Assembly: GCF_017094485.1 (NCBI RefSeq)
Contig: NZ_CP064786.1
Span: 806,001 to 870,000, forward strand
From: Natranaeroarchaeum sulfidigenes
GTDB taxonomy: Archaea; Halobacteriota; Halobacteria; Halobacteriales; Natronoarchaeaceae
Reading direction: 5' to 3'
Length of the DNA stretch: 64,000 nucleotides
The translations under genes were made by a program, and so were the position numbers. This document shows, in pieces, positions 52,078 through 59,711 of the stretch (its first letter is position 1; the number at the start of each line of letters is the position of its first letter). A model generated the notes under the pieces. The model was not told where the DNA came from, made no database searches, and saw nothing but the letters and a program-made list of their open reading frames with translations.

Positions 52078-52653
52078 TCAGACTGGCTTTACCCCGACTA
52101 CTGTGTAGCCAAACCCACGCTCGGGGACGCTCGCGTCAAGTCCGGTATCGTCGACCATCGCCGCCAGTTCGTCGGGGCCGAAAAACGTCGAGTCGAATCC
52201 GACCAGGTGTTCGCCCGCCACGAGCGCTCGACCGCGGATCGTGTTCGGATCGAACTCGCGGATCACCAGCACGCCACCGGGCGCAAGTACACGAACCGCC
52301 TCCGCGATCGCCTCGCGTGGTCGGCCGATGTGATGGAGCGCATCGACGATCGTGACAGCGTCGACTGATTCGTCGGTGATCGGTAATCGTGCGGCGTCGC
52401 CACGGACGCCCGGTACTCCGGACGCAGCTGCTTCGGCGAGCATCGCCCCGGAGGCATCGACGACTGTCCAGTCAACGTCCGGGATCGCACGGGCGGCCCG
52501 CCCGGTACCGCCACCGACGTCGAGGCCAGTAGCCGTCTCCCGCTCCGCGAGATCGAGGCCACGGCGGAGCACGTCGGGGGCCGCTTCGGGCATGAACAGG
52601 TCGTAGACCCCGGCAAACAGATCGAAGTGTCTCACGTCGCCGTGTCCGGCCAT
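52078..52653 (-). CDS. Class I SAM-dependent methyltransferase
   Basis: 191 residues. The Rossmann motif I is TGLDVGGGTGRAARAI, motif II-III VDWTVVDASGAML, motif IV VTIVDALHHIG, and post-IV LAPGGVLVIREFDP. This matches the UbiE/Methyltransf_11 class. No membrane segment. The ATG at 52653 (MAGHGDVRHFDLF) is used because the upstream frame to 52824 overlaps the promoter of the divergent thioesterase gene. The acceptor substrate is unknown. Confidence 0.8.
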   Translation of the reverse strand: MAGHGDVRHFDLFAGVYDLFMPEAAPDVLRRGLDLAERETATGLDVGGGTGRAARAIPDVDWTVVDASGAMLAEAAASGVPGVRGDAARLPITDESVDAVTIVDALHHIGRPREAIAEAVRVLAPGGVLVIREFDPNTIRGRALVAGEHLVGFDSTFFGPDELAAMVDDTGLDASVPERGFGYTVVGVKPV

Positions 52654-52745
52654 GAGTGGTGATTGCCCTCGAATGAACAAAAAGGTCGGCACGATCGCGC
52701 CGAATCCGGGAATTATTGAGTTCACCCGACCTACGATGCCGCTGT

Positions 52746-53180
52746 ATGCCAACGCTGATGGACACCTACATCGAGAACCGGTATCGCGTCCAGCCCAACC
52801 ACGCGAACAACTACGAGACCGCACACGGGGGGAACGTAATGAAGTGGATGGACGAGGTTGGCGCGATGTCGGCGATGCGGTTCGCGGGTCATTCCTGTGT
52901 CACGGCGAACGTCGACGAACTCGACTTTCAGCGGTCGATCCCGATCGGTGACAACGTGCTCGTCGAGGCGTACGTGTACGAGGCCGGGCGCACGAGCGTT
53001 CGGGTACATCTGCGTACCTATCGCGAAGATCCCCGGACGGGTGAGTGCGAACAGACGACCGAATCCAATTTCGTGTTCGTCGCACTGGAGAACGGTTCCC
53101 CGACTGAAGTACCGGAGTTGACCGTCGAATCGGAGCGTGGCGAGGAGTTTCGTCAGCGTGCGCTCGAATACGACCCCTGA
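52746..53180 (+). CDS. Acyl-CoA thioesterase, single hot-dog domain
   Basis: 144 residues. The hot-dog signature of the acyl-CoA thioesterase (BACH/YciA) family is NHANNYETAHGGNVMKWMDEVG, with the Asn and Asp/Glu that act on the thioester, followed by MRFAGHSCVTANVDELDF and VLVEAYVYEAGRTSV. The single domain should form a hexamer or dimer of dimers. AATTATT at 52711-52717 provides a TATA 30 nt before the ATG at 52746, so the transcript is nearly leaderless. Confidence 0.85.
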   Translation: MPTLMDTYIENRYRVQPNHANNYETAHGGNVMKWMDEVGAMSAMRFAGHSCVTANVDELDFQRSIPIGDNVLVEAYVYEAGRTSVRVHLRTYREDPRTGECEQTTESNFVFVALENGSPTEVPELTVESERGEEFRQRALEYDP

Positions 53181-53192
53181 CAGAAAGCCAAT

Positions 53193-53200
53193 AGATATAT
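53193..53200 (+). promoter_or_regulatory. TATA box of the membrane protein at 53227
   Basis: AGATATAT, centred about 30 nt upstream of GTG 53227, supports the leaderless GTG start. Confidence 0.6.
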
Positions 53201-53226
53201 GATTTCCTGATGGTAATCCGGGGGTA

Positions 53227-54522
53227 GTGAAACGAACAGTCAGTATCGCCCTGGCAGTGATCGTAATAGCGGTTAGCATCTCGGCGGCGATGTCGTTTAT
53301 CGCACCGCCGACAGCCGATCTGATCGCGCCACAAGAGGACGAAGAACCGGAACTCGTCCAGCTTGAAGGCAGCGAGAGCAGTTTCTACCCCTACCTGAGT
53401 GCGGCCGAAGAACATCGAAAGGGAAGCTCAATCAACGTGGTCGTCCGTGCGGATCTGGACACGACGCTCCGGATAATGGCGGACGACGGGGACTGGAACG
53501 TGACCGACGGACACGAACACGAACTCGGTCCCGAAGAGCTCTCCGCCGATCAGATCCAGATCAACACCACCGACGGGACGTCGATGGAATGGGACGAAGC
53601 CGGTGGAGCGACCCGGTACGCGTTTATCGACGATACGGCCCGGGGCAATGACGCCGAGTTCGTCACCGAGTCGGCACAGGTCCACTTCGGCGATTACTAC
53701 GGCCACCGGTACCACATCCGGATGTACGAAGCCCCCCATCAGGACGACGAGTGGGTGATCATGCAGGCCCACGACGAGCACTTCGACTGGTTCACGCTAC
53801 GCCACGCGGTCCACGGCAATGACGAGGCCCAGACTCGAGTAGAGCAGGACTTCATGCAACAGGAGTTCGTCGACGACGTCTGGCGGAAGCACGTCGGGAA
53901 CGACGAGCCGTACGACAACGACGGGTGGATGACCGTCGTCGAACTCGCGTGGGTGATGCCGTTGCTGCTGATGGGTGCGCTCGGTCGCCAGCGGATCAGA
54001 GACACGGGACTGTCCCTGTGGGGACGTCTGAACTCGGTCGACCGACAACGCATCCGGGCGGCGTACGATCGGTTGACCCTGAACCACTTTCTGGTGTTTG
54101 GTTCGATCGTCGGGCTATATTTCGGGGTCCGGGTCAGCGGCATTCTGCTCGAGTGGTACGTCCCGGCGCTCTCGATGCACGGCATCGCGATGGTACTGTA
54201 CCCCTTCATCGCGATCGGTATCCCCGCCGTGACGTATCTGACCGCCCGCCGGATGACCAGACGGATGGACGCAGGGGTCGTCGCCGCAGGCGCACTGGCA
54301 ACCGCCGTCGTGCTCGATCTTCTGTCGCTGTCGGTCGACATGATGCCCATCGGGATCGTCATCCAGCGCGCTGGCGTCGTGCTCGCGCTCGGATTGATCG
54401 CGATCGGTGCGACGGACCGTGCGAACAGACAGGACAACGAAACGTTGCCAAATGACTGGCTGGTAGTCGGTGTGACCATCTGGGTCGCCCTGCTCGTCGC
54501 GACGCTGATGGGCTGGATCTAG
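53227..54522 (+). CDS. Multi-pass membrane protein with an extracytoplasmic domain
   Basis: 431 residues from GTG 53227. One N-terminal helix (ALAVIVIAVSISAAMSFIA, about 8-26), then about 200 acidic residues rich in His and Asp (DGHEHELGPEELS, RYHIRMYEAPHQDDEW, MQAHDEHFDWF), which should lie outside the cytoplasm. The second half has five or six helices, such as TVVELAWVMPLLLMGAL and FGVRVSGILLEWYVPAL. The His-rich patches could bind a metal. No family name is certain. The TATA at 53193 fixes the start. Confidence 0.65.
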   Translation: MKRTVSIALAVIVIAVSISAAMSFIAPPTADLIAPQEDEEPELVQLEGSESSFYPYLSAAEEHRKGSSINVVVRADLDTTLRIMADDGDWNVTDGHEHELGPEELSADQIQINTTDGTSMEWDEAGGATRYAFIDDTARGNDAEFVTESAQVHFGDYYGHRYHIRMYEAPHQDDEWVIMQAHDEHFDWFTLRHAVHGNDEAQTRVEQDFMQQEFVDDVWRKHVGNDEPYDNDGWMTVVELAWVMPLLLMGALGRQRIRDTGLSLWGRLNSVDRQRIRAAYDRLTLNHFLVFGSIVGLYFGVRVSGILLEWYVPALSMHGIAMVLYPFIAIGIPAVTYLTARRMTRRMDAGVVAAGALATAVVLDLLSLSVDMMPIGIVIQRAGVVLALGLIAIGATDRANRQDNETLPNDWLVVGVTIWVALLVATLMGWI

Positions 54523-54540
54523 GTCCCGGTCGGAAGGCCA

Positions 54541-54548
54541 ATTTTAAG
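54541..54548 (+). promoter_or_regulatory. TATA box upstream of the leader ORF and HTH gene
   Basis: ATTTTAAG, centred 28 nt before the ATG at 54573, places the transcription start on or just before the leader ORF, not on the HTH gene, which begins 44 bases later. Confidence 0.6.
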
Positions 54549-54572
54549 CACGTCGCTCCCAGTACGTATTGT

Positions 54573-54620
54573 ATGGACATGCCGTCAGATCTCTCCGACT
54601 CGTGGGGGCGATATCGATGA
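54573..54620 (+). CDS. 15-codon leader ORF overlapping the HTH gene start
   Basis: ATG at 54573 opens the peptide MDMPSDLSDSWGRYR and stops with TGA at 54618-54620. The stop overlaps the HTH gene's ATG at 54617 as ATGA. With TATA at 54541-54548 the leader would be translated leaderlessly and hand ribosomes to the HTH gene by termination-reinitiation. The peptide sequence has no known motif. It may be a real peptide or a regulatory uORF. Confidence 0.5.
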   Translation: MDMPSDLSDSWGRYR

Positions 54621-54967
54621 GCGTCTCGACTGCCGAGGCGGAGTTATCCGAAGAGGAGCGAGCGGGGCTCGAACTGGTCCGTGAGACCGGAGGCATCCAT
54701 CAGAGTGATCTCTGGAAGGAACTGGACGTCTCCTCCCGACAGGGGAGCCGGATCGTCGATTCGCTTGCAGAAAAGGAGTTGGTCAACCGGGAAGAGACCG
54801 TGTATGAAGGGCATAACACCTACTATGTGTCACCGACTGCGAAGGATCTCGACTTCGCGCTGTTGATGGCGGGCGATATGCTCTCTCCGTTTATCGGCGA
54901 GGAGGAGATCGATCCACAGAGCGACGCCTTTTCCCAGTGGATGATGAACCTGGCCTACGAGGAGTAA
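54617..54967 (+). CDS. Winged-helix transcription regulator (MarR-like)
   Basis: 116 residues. The winged helix spans residues about 10-75: EEERAGLELVRETGGIHQSDLWKEL, SSRQGSRIVDSLAEKELVN (recognition helix) and the wing EGHNTYYVSP. A short C-terminal helix region follows (FALLMAGDMLSPFIGEE). The start ATG at 54617 overlaps the TGA of a 15-codon leader ORF. No ligand-binding domain is evident. Its downstream neighbour at 55011 has its own promoter. Confidence 0.75.
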   Translation: MSVSTAEAELSEEERAGLELVRETGGIHQSDLWKELDVSSRQGSRIVDSLAEKELVNREETVYEGHNTYYVSPTAKDLDFALLMAGDMLSPFIGEEEIDPQSDAFSQWMMNLAYEE

Positions 54968-54980
54968 TCCCGCTCGTAGC

Positions 54981-54988
54981 TTTATATC
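54981..54988 (+). promoter_or_regulatory. TATA box of the small protein at 55011
   Basis: TTTATATC, centred 26 nt before the ATG at 55011, gives a leaderless transcript. Confidence 0.7.
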
Positions 54989-55010
54989 CTCTCGCGCTCT
55001 ACTGACAGGT

Positions 55011-55220
55011 ATGGCGCTAGAACGATTACGCACTCCGTCGCTGTCGGGCAGTGAAACCGAAGAAGCCGAAGAAACGCAAACCGAATCCGACGAGCAAGAC
55101 GAACAGGAATCGAGTAGTTCACGCTTTGGCAAACTCAAAAAGACGCTCGGCGTGGCGCTCGCGGCCGTCGTCGCAGTCGTTACGTTCCGCAAACTCCGGA
55201 ATCGCGGCGGCGACGAGTAG
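55011..55220 (+). CDS. Small single-helix membrane protein (acidic head, basic tail)
   Basis: 69 residues. A polar, Glu/Ser-rich head (about 1-40) is followed by KLKKTLGVALAAVVAVVTF, one probable membrane helix, and a basic tail RKLRNRGGDE. The layout repeats in the 68-aa protein at 56247, so the two may be distant relatives. No known function. Leaderless start supported by the TATA at 54981. Confidence 0.65.
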   Translation: MALERLRTPSLSGSETEEAEETQTESDEQDEQESSSSRFGKLKKTLGVALAAVVAVVTFRKLRNRGGDE

Positions 55221-55237
55221 CGGTTACCTCCTGCGAA

Positions 55238-56140
55238 TCATTTTTCGAGATGTCCCACCAGTAGCTCCGTCACTGCCTCCGACTCCTCCTGATGGACCCA
55301 GTGGGTGGCCTCCGGGAAGCGCTCGACGCGACCGTTCGGGCAGTACTGGCGGCTCATCGGCGCGAGATCCGGAACCAGTGCGGTGTCCCGCTCACCCCAG
55401 ACGATGAGCGTCGGGGCCTCGACCTGCTCGCCGTCGGACGTGCTCCCCGAGAGCAGATCCGTCGGGTGCAGCCCGGCCGCCCGATACCAGCTGATGAGGC
55501 CGGACAGCGATCCTGCAGTACGCCAACTCGCGCGGTACCGCTCGATATCGACCGGGGTGAACGCTACGGCAGAGCCGCTCTCCAGCAAGGCGTCGCTCAA
55601 CAGTCGGTACTCGTCTCGGGCGAGTGCCCATTCCGGAAGTACGGGGAGCTGAAAGAAGAAGACGTACCAGCTACGGCGGAGTTGTTCCGCGCTGGACCGT
55701 AGTGCTTCACGGAACGCGGCGGGATGCGGGACGTTGATGATACCGAGTCGATCGACGAATTCGGGGTGTGTGATCCCCAGTTGCCAGGCGATGACCGCAC
55801 CCCAGTCGTGGCCGACAACGTGAGCTGACTCCCGGCCCTCCGATCCGATGAGTGCCCGGATATCCGCGGTGAGTTCGTCGACTCGATAGGCATCGGTACT
55901 TCGTGGCGAGTCGCTCAGATTATACCCCCGCTGGTCCGGGACGACGACTCGATACCCGGCGGCGACCAGCGGCTCGATCTGCTCGCGCCAGCCGTACCAG
56001 AAATCCGGAAACCCGTGGAGCAAAATGACGAGCGGGTCCTCCGGATCACCAGCAGCGACAACGTGCAGGTCGACACCGTTGACAGTTCGCATCGTTGATT
56101 CGATGCCGGGTAGGTCGAGGAGGCTCGCGTCAGTTCGCAT
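55238..56140 (-). CDS. Epoxide hydrolase-like alpha/beta hydrolase
   Basis: 300 residues. The nucleophile is Asp112 in VVGHDWGAVIAWQL, the HDW signature of epoxide hydrolases and haloalkane dehalogenases, with LLHGFPDFWYGWREQI as oxyanion block and WGERDTALVP and EATHWVHQEE completing the triad. A cap domain occupies about 130-210 (FREALRSSAEQLRRSW, FFFQLPVLPEWAL). A tttatttt sequence about 30 nt upstream of the ATG at 56140 acts as TATA. Substrate unknown, probably epoxides or aliphatic halides. Confidence 0.83.
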   Translation of the reverse strand: MRTDASLLDLPGIESTMRTVNGVDLHVVAAGDPEDPLVILLHGFPDFWYGWREQIEPLVAAGYRVVVPDQRGYNLSDSPRSTDAYRVDELTADIRALIGSEGRESAHVVGHDWGAVIAWQLGITHPEFVDRLGIINVPHPAAFREALRSSAEQLRRSWYVFFFQLPVLPEWALARDEYRLLSDALLESGSAVAFTPVDIERYRASWRTAGSLSGLISWYRAAGLHPTDLLSGSTSDGEQVEAPTLIVWGERDTALVPDLAPMSRQYCPNGRVERFPEATHWVHQEESEAVTELLVGHLEK

Positions 56141-56246
56141 AGGCCATAGTTTGTGAATGAAAATAAATGCGTTCGGATGGGACCGGTGCTGGTAGGCGTG
56201 TTCAGCCGTCGCGCGGCTTAAGCCATCGGACCACATACCTGTAGAC

Positions 56247-56453
56247 GTGATATCGAATACAGGCGTTCTCAGGCGAGTTCTGGGCGCTGAAACCGACGAG
56301 ACGGAAACCGACGGGGAGGATGACGGTGCAGAGCGACCGGCTCCAAAGCTCCGATCGAAACTCGGCCTGTTTCTCGCTCTCGTTGTGCTGACCGCGCTTG
56401 GGGAAGCGACGGTGCGGGGAATCCGAAAGCAACGGCGAAAACGAGCGGCCTGA
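56247..56453 (+). CDS. Small single-helix membrane protein (acidic head, basic tail)
   Basis: 68 residues from GTG 56247. An acidic head (ETDETETDGEDDG) is followed by a helix (LGLFLALVVLTALGEATV) and a strongly basic tail (RGIRKQRRKRAA). The layout matches the protein at 55011. It is divergent from the epoxide hydrolase and converges on gatA, with two bases between the stops. Function unknown. Confidence 0.6.
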   Translation: MISNTGVLRRVLGAETDETETDGEDDGAERPAPKLRSKLGLFLALVVLTALGEATVRGIRKQRRKRAA

Positions 56454-56455
56454 GA

Positions 56456-57721
56456 TCAGTCGAGAGCCGATCCGGCGCGGATGATTGCTTCTTCACCAAA
56501 GGCAGGTCCGACGAACTGGATCCCGACCGGCAGACCGTCGGCCTCGCCTGCCGGAACGGAGATGGCGGGCAGGTCGGCGAGGTTGACCGGCGTCGTGTTC
56601 GCGTCCGCGAGATACATCTTCAATGGGTCGTCGAGACTCTCGCCGAGCTCGAAGGGCGTGATCGGCATCGTCGGGCTGGCGAGAACGTCCGCTTCCGAGA
56701 GCGCCTCGTCGAAGTCCTGTTTGACCCACGCCCGGGCGTCCTGGGCTTTCTTGTAGTATTTATCTTGATAGCCTGCAGACAGAGCGAAGGTACCGAGCAG
56801 GATACGTCGTTTTACCTCGTCGCCAAAGCCCTCGCGTCGTGCCGCCGAGAACGCTTCGTTCCAGTTGCCCTCGAAGCCGCCGGACTGGCCGTATCGGACG
56901 CCGTCGAAGCGAGCGAGGTTCGAGGAGGCTTCTGACATCGCGATTACGTAGTAGGCTTCCACGGCGTGCTTGACCGAGGGCAGGCTCACCTCGTGATAGC
57001 TCGCGCCCTGCGCTTCGAGTTCGTCGATGGCGCTCCAGAACTGCTCGACGACGCCCTCGTCGGCACCCTCGACGAGTTCGGTGGGGACGCCAATCTGGAG
57101 TCCGTCGACATCGCCATCAGCGGCGGCGGCGTAGTCGACCTCGGGGCGTTCGCGTGTCGTCGCGTCGTTCGGATCCTCCCCCGCGATGACATCGAGTAGT
57201 TCGGCGGCCTCCTCAACGCTCGGGGCGAGCGGGCCGACCTGTTCCAGACTGTTGCCGTAGGCGATCAGCCCGTACCGTGAGACCAGCCCGTATGTGGGCT
57301 TGATGCCGACGACACCACAGAAGGCGGCGGGACAGCGGACCGAACCGCCGGTGTCGGTTCCGAGCGCAAGGTCGGCCTCACCAGCGGCGACGGCGGCCGC
57401 AGAGCCGCCCGAGGACCCCCCGGGAACGTGTCCCGGTGCAGCAGGGTTGTCGGTCGCGCCGAACGCGGACGTTTCGGTTGTCGTTCCCATTCCGAACTCG
57501 TCCATGTTCGTCTTCCCGTTGATCGTCGCACCGGCGTCTTTCAGGCGTTCGACGACGGTAGCATCGTAGGGTGGAACGTACTCATCAAGCATCCCGGAGC
57601 CACAGGTCGTCCGGACGCCCTCTGTGGAAATATTGTCCTTGACTGCGACGGTTTTTCCGGAAAGTTCCCCCTCGCCCTCACCGTCGATCCGTTCTTCGGT
57701 GATGTAGACGTTCTCCGTCAT
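56456..57721 (-). CDS. gatA: Glu-tRNA(Gln)/Asp-tRNA(Asn) amidotransferase subunit A
   Basis: 421 residues. The amidase Ser-cisSer-Lys triad is present: Lys28 in GKTVAVKDNIS, the cis-Ser in GGSSGGSAAAVA, and the Ser in GTDTGGSVRCPAA. GatA transfers ammonia to mischarged Glu-tRNA(Gln) or Asp-tRNA(Asn). The start ATG 57721 overlaps the gatC stop by four bases (ATGA), so the pair is coupled; gatB must lie elsewhere. Compared with longer relatives the C-terminus is compact. The frame beyond 57721 is a shadow. Confidence 0.93.
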   Translation of the reverse strand: MTENVYITEERIDGEGEGELSGKTVAVKDNISTEGVRTTCGSGMLDEYVPPYDATVVERLKDAGATINGKTNMDEFGMGTTTETSAFGATDNPAAPGHVPGGSSGGSAAAVAAGEADLALGTDTGGSVRCPAAFCGVVGIKPTYGLVSRYGLIAYGNSLEQVGPLAPSVEEAAELLDVIAGEDPNDATTRERPEVDYAAAADGDVDGLQIGVPTELVEGADEGVVEQFWSAIDELEAQGASYHEVSLPSVKHAVEAYYVIAMSEASSNLARFDGVRYGQSGGFEGNWNEAFSAARREGFGDEVKRRILLGTFALSAGYQDKYYKKAQDARAWVKQDFDEALSEADVLASPTMPITPFELGESLDDPLKMYLADANTTPVNLADLPAISVPAGEADGLPVGIQFVGPAFGEEAIIRAGSALD

Positions 57722-57996
57722 GAGACGTTCGGACCCTTGAAGTAGCCGTCCTCGCTCGATTCGGCGTTCGACAGCGCTTCTTCCTGTGTCAGACTCTCGT
57801 GCTCTTCGTCCGGTCGCATCACGTTGACCAGTTCGGCTTCGCGGTCGACCTCTGGCACTTCCTCGATCGTCTCGAAATAATCGAGGATGTCGGCGAACTG
57901 CTCGGCGAACTGGTCGACCTCGTCGTCGTCGAGATCGACCCGCGCGAGCTCCGCGACGTGACGGACGGTGTCGGGTCCGGCGGGATGGTCGCTCAT
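57718..57996 (-). CDS. gatC: Glu-tRNA(Gln)/Asp-tRNA(Asn) amidotransferase subunit C
   Basis: 92 residues. GatC wraps round GatA and GatB and helps the ammonia channel fold. The motif VRHVAELARVDLDDDEVDQFAEQFADILDYFETI is split over residues 11-45, followed by VPEVDREAELVNVMRPDEE and the ending GYFKGPNVS, all typical. Overlaps gatA by four bases. The ATG at 57996 starts MSDHPAGPDTV. Confidence 0.9.
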   Translation of the reverse strand: MSDHPAGPDTVRHVAELARVDLDDDEVDQFAEQFADILDYFETIEEVPEVDREAELVNVMRPDEEHESLTQEEALSNAESSEDGYFKGPNVS

Positions 57997-58161
57997 ACAC
58001 GAGGTGACTGGTGGATCGGGAGTAAGGGTTTCGATCCCTGCATTCAATTGCGAGGAGCGGTCGTGCGCGGGTGTGTCCATACCGCGGTGGCTTTAAGTTG
58101 CTGCCGTCGCAACAGAAGGTTGGAACAAAGCGTTTTCCGCCCGCAGTTACCCCCAAAAGCA

Positions 58162-59148
58162 ATGACTGACACAACGATTCGAGAGCACTCGAACACGCGC
58201 GAGCACGCGCGTAGACAGAAAAGAAAGCAGACCAGCCAGGACGATGAGGAGCAACTGGCCTGTCCGGAGTGTGACGGACAGCTCGTCTCCGACGAAGAGC
58301 GCGGTGAGACCGTCTGTGTCGATTGTGGTCTGGTTGTCGACGCGGACGAGATCGACCGCGGCCCGGAGTGGCGGGCGTTCGACTCCAAGGAGAAAGACCA
58401 GAAGTCCCGCGTCGGTGCACCGACGACGAAGATGATGCACGACGACGGACTGTCGACGAACATCGGCTGGCAGAACAAGGACGCCTACGGACGGTCGCTT
58501 TCCTCCCGCCAGCGCGAGAAGATGCAGCGGCTTCGAACGTGGAACGAACGGTTCCGAACCCGAGATGCGAAGGAACGCAATCTCAAGCAGGCGCTGGGCG
58601 AAATTGACAGGATGGCCTCGGCTCTCGGACTACCAAAGAGCGTCCGGGAGACGGCAAGTGTCATCTATCGGCGTGCGCTCGACGAGGACCTCCTTCCGGG
58701 ACGATCGATCGAGGGCGTCGCAACGGCGTCGTTGTACGCCGCAGCGCGACAGGCCGGAACGCCACGCAGCCTCGACGAAATAAACGCGGTGAGTCGCGTC
58801 GACCGTGCCGAAGTCGCCAGGACGTACCGCTATATCGTCCGCGAACTCAATCTGGAAATCCAGCCTGCCGATCCCGAACAGTACGTCCCCCGATTCGCGT
58901 CGGATCTCGACATCTCGGAGGAGGCGGAACGCCGCGCCCGGGACCTGCTCAAAACGGCCAAGGAACAGGGCATCCATAGCGGCAAGAGCCCAGTCGGTCT
59001 CGCCGCCGCCGCAGTCTACGCCGCCTCCCTGCTGGTCAACGAGAAAGTGACCCAGAACACGGTCAGCGAGGTTGCGAACATCTCCGAGGTGACGATCCGC
59101 AATCGATATCACGAACTGCTCGAAGCAGACGGTCACGCGCCAGACTGA
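58162..59148 (+). CDS. tfb: Transcription initiation factor B (TFB)
   Basis: 328 residues. An N-terminal zinc ribbon has C34-P-E-C37 and C52-V-D-C55. The B-reader/linker part (EWRAFDSKEKDQKSRVGAP) and B-finger follow, then two cyclin repeats: one from about 125 (KERNLKQALGEIDRMA, SVRETASVIYRRALDEDLL) and one from about 225 (YVPRFASDLDISEEAERRA, SPVGLAAAAVYAASLL). TFB binds the BRE and TATA-bound TBP and recruits RNA polymerase. Haloarchaea carry several TFBs with different promoter sets; this one is full length. The ATG at 58162 begins MTDTTIREHSNTRE. Confidence 0.95.
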   Translation: MTDTTIREHSNTREHARRQKRKQTSQDDEEQLACPECDGQLVSDEERGETVCVDCGLVVDADEIDRGPEWRAFDSKEKDQKSRVGAPTTKMMHDDGLSTNIGWQNKDAYGRSLSSRQREKMQRLRTWNERFRTRDAKERNLKQALGEIDRMASALGLPKSVRETASVIYRRALDEDLLPGRSIEGVATASLYAAARQAGTPRSLDEINAVSRVDRAEVARTYRYIVRELNLEIQPADPEQYVPRFASDLDISEEAERRARDLLKTAKEQGIHSGKSPVGLAAAAVYAASLLVNEKVTQNTVSEVANISEVTIRNRYHELLEADGHAPD

Positions 59149-59214
59149 TCGAGTTCCCTTCTCCTCCGGGTCGAAAACGACGGCTACAAACGACACCTCC
59201 CCCAGACGAGAGGT

Positions 59215-59685
59215 ATGGAGACCACTCGACACTTCGTCGCGACCGTGTTCGTTGTCCACGACGGCGCAACGGCGTTACACGAGCACGAAAAGCTGGACAT
59301 GTGGCTCCCGCCGGGCGGGCACATCGACCGGGACGAACTACCGCACGAAGCGGCACTCCGGGAACTCGAAGAAGAAACAGGTCTTGATGTTGACCTGATC
59401 AGCGAAGCCGAGGGGACGGAATCCGATACTGCTCGTCCACTTCCACAACCCGAGCAGTTCAAACTCGAAGATATCGACCGGATCGACGGTGAGGTCGCCC
59501 ACCAGCACATCGACTTCGTCTACTACGCCCGGGCCACCGATCGATCAATCGATCCCGCAGCTGGCGAGGCCCCTCCCGACGCATGGCAATGGTTCACGAA
59601 AGCTGAGCTTCGCAACCGTCGCGACGAACTCGAAGCGGACGTGGTTGCGGCCGGGATCGACGCTATAGAGACTGTCGAGGAGTAA
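59215..59685 (+). CDS. Nudix hydrolase
   Basis: 156 residues. The Nudix box GX5EX7REUXEEXGU is complete: GGHIDRDELPHEAALRELEEETGLD is split over residues 34-58, with the metal-binding Glu residues in REL-EEE. It hydrolyses nucleoside diphosphate derivatives; the tail is acidic and the substrate is undecided. The ATG at 59215 begins METTRHFVATVF. It converges on the phosphotransferase gene. Confidence 0.85.
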   Translation: METTRHFVATVFVVHDGATALHEHEKLDMWLPPGGHIDRDELPHEAALRELEEETGLDVDLISEAEGTESDTARPLPQPEQFKLEDIDRIDGEVAHQHIDFVYYARATDRSIDPAAGEAPPDAWQWFTKAELRNRRDELEADVVAAGIDAIETVEE

Positions 59686-59711
59686 TCACAACGGCTGAGG
59701 ATGGCGATCCC

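Noticed and set aside
52654-52824. Longer N-terminus for the class I methyltransferase
   Set aside because: The extension is basic and Cys/Arg-rich, unlike the acidic haloarchaeal proteome, and overlaps the promoter and start of the divergent thioesterase.
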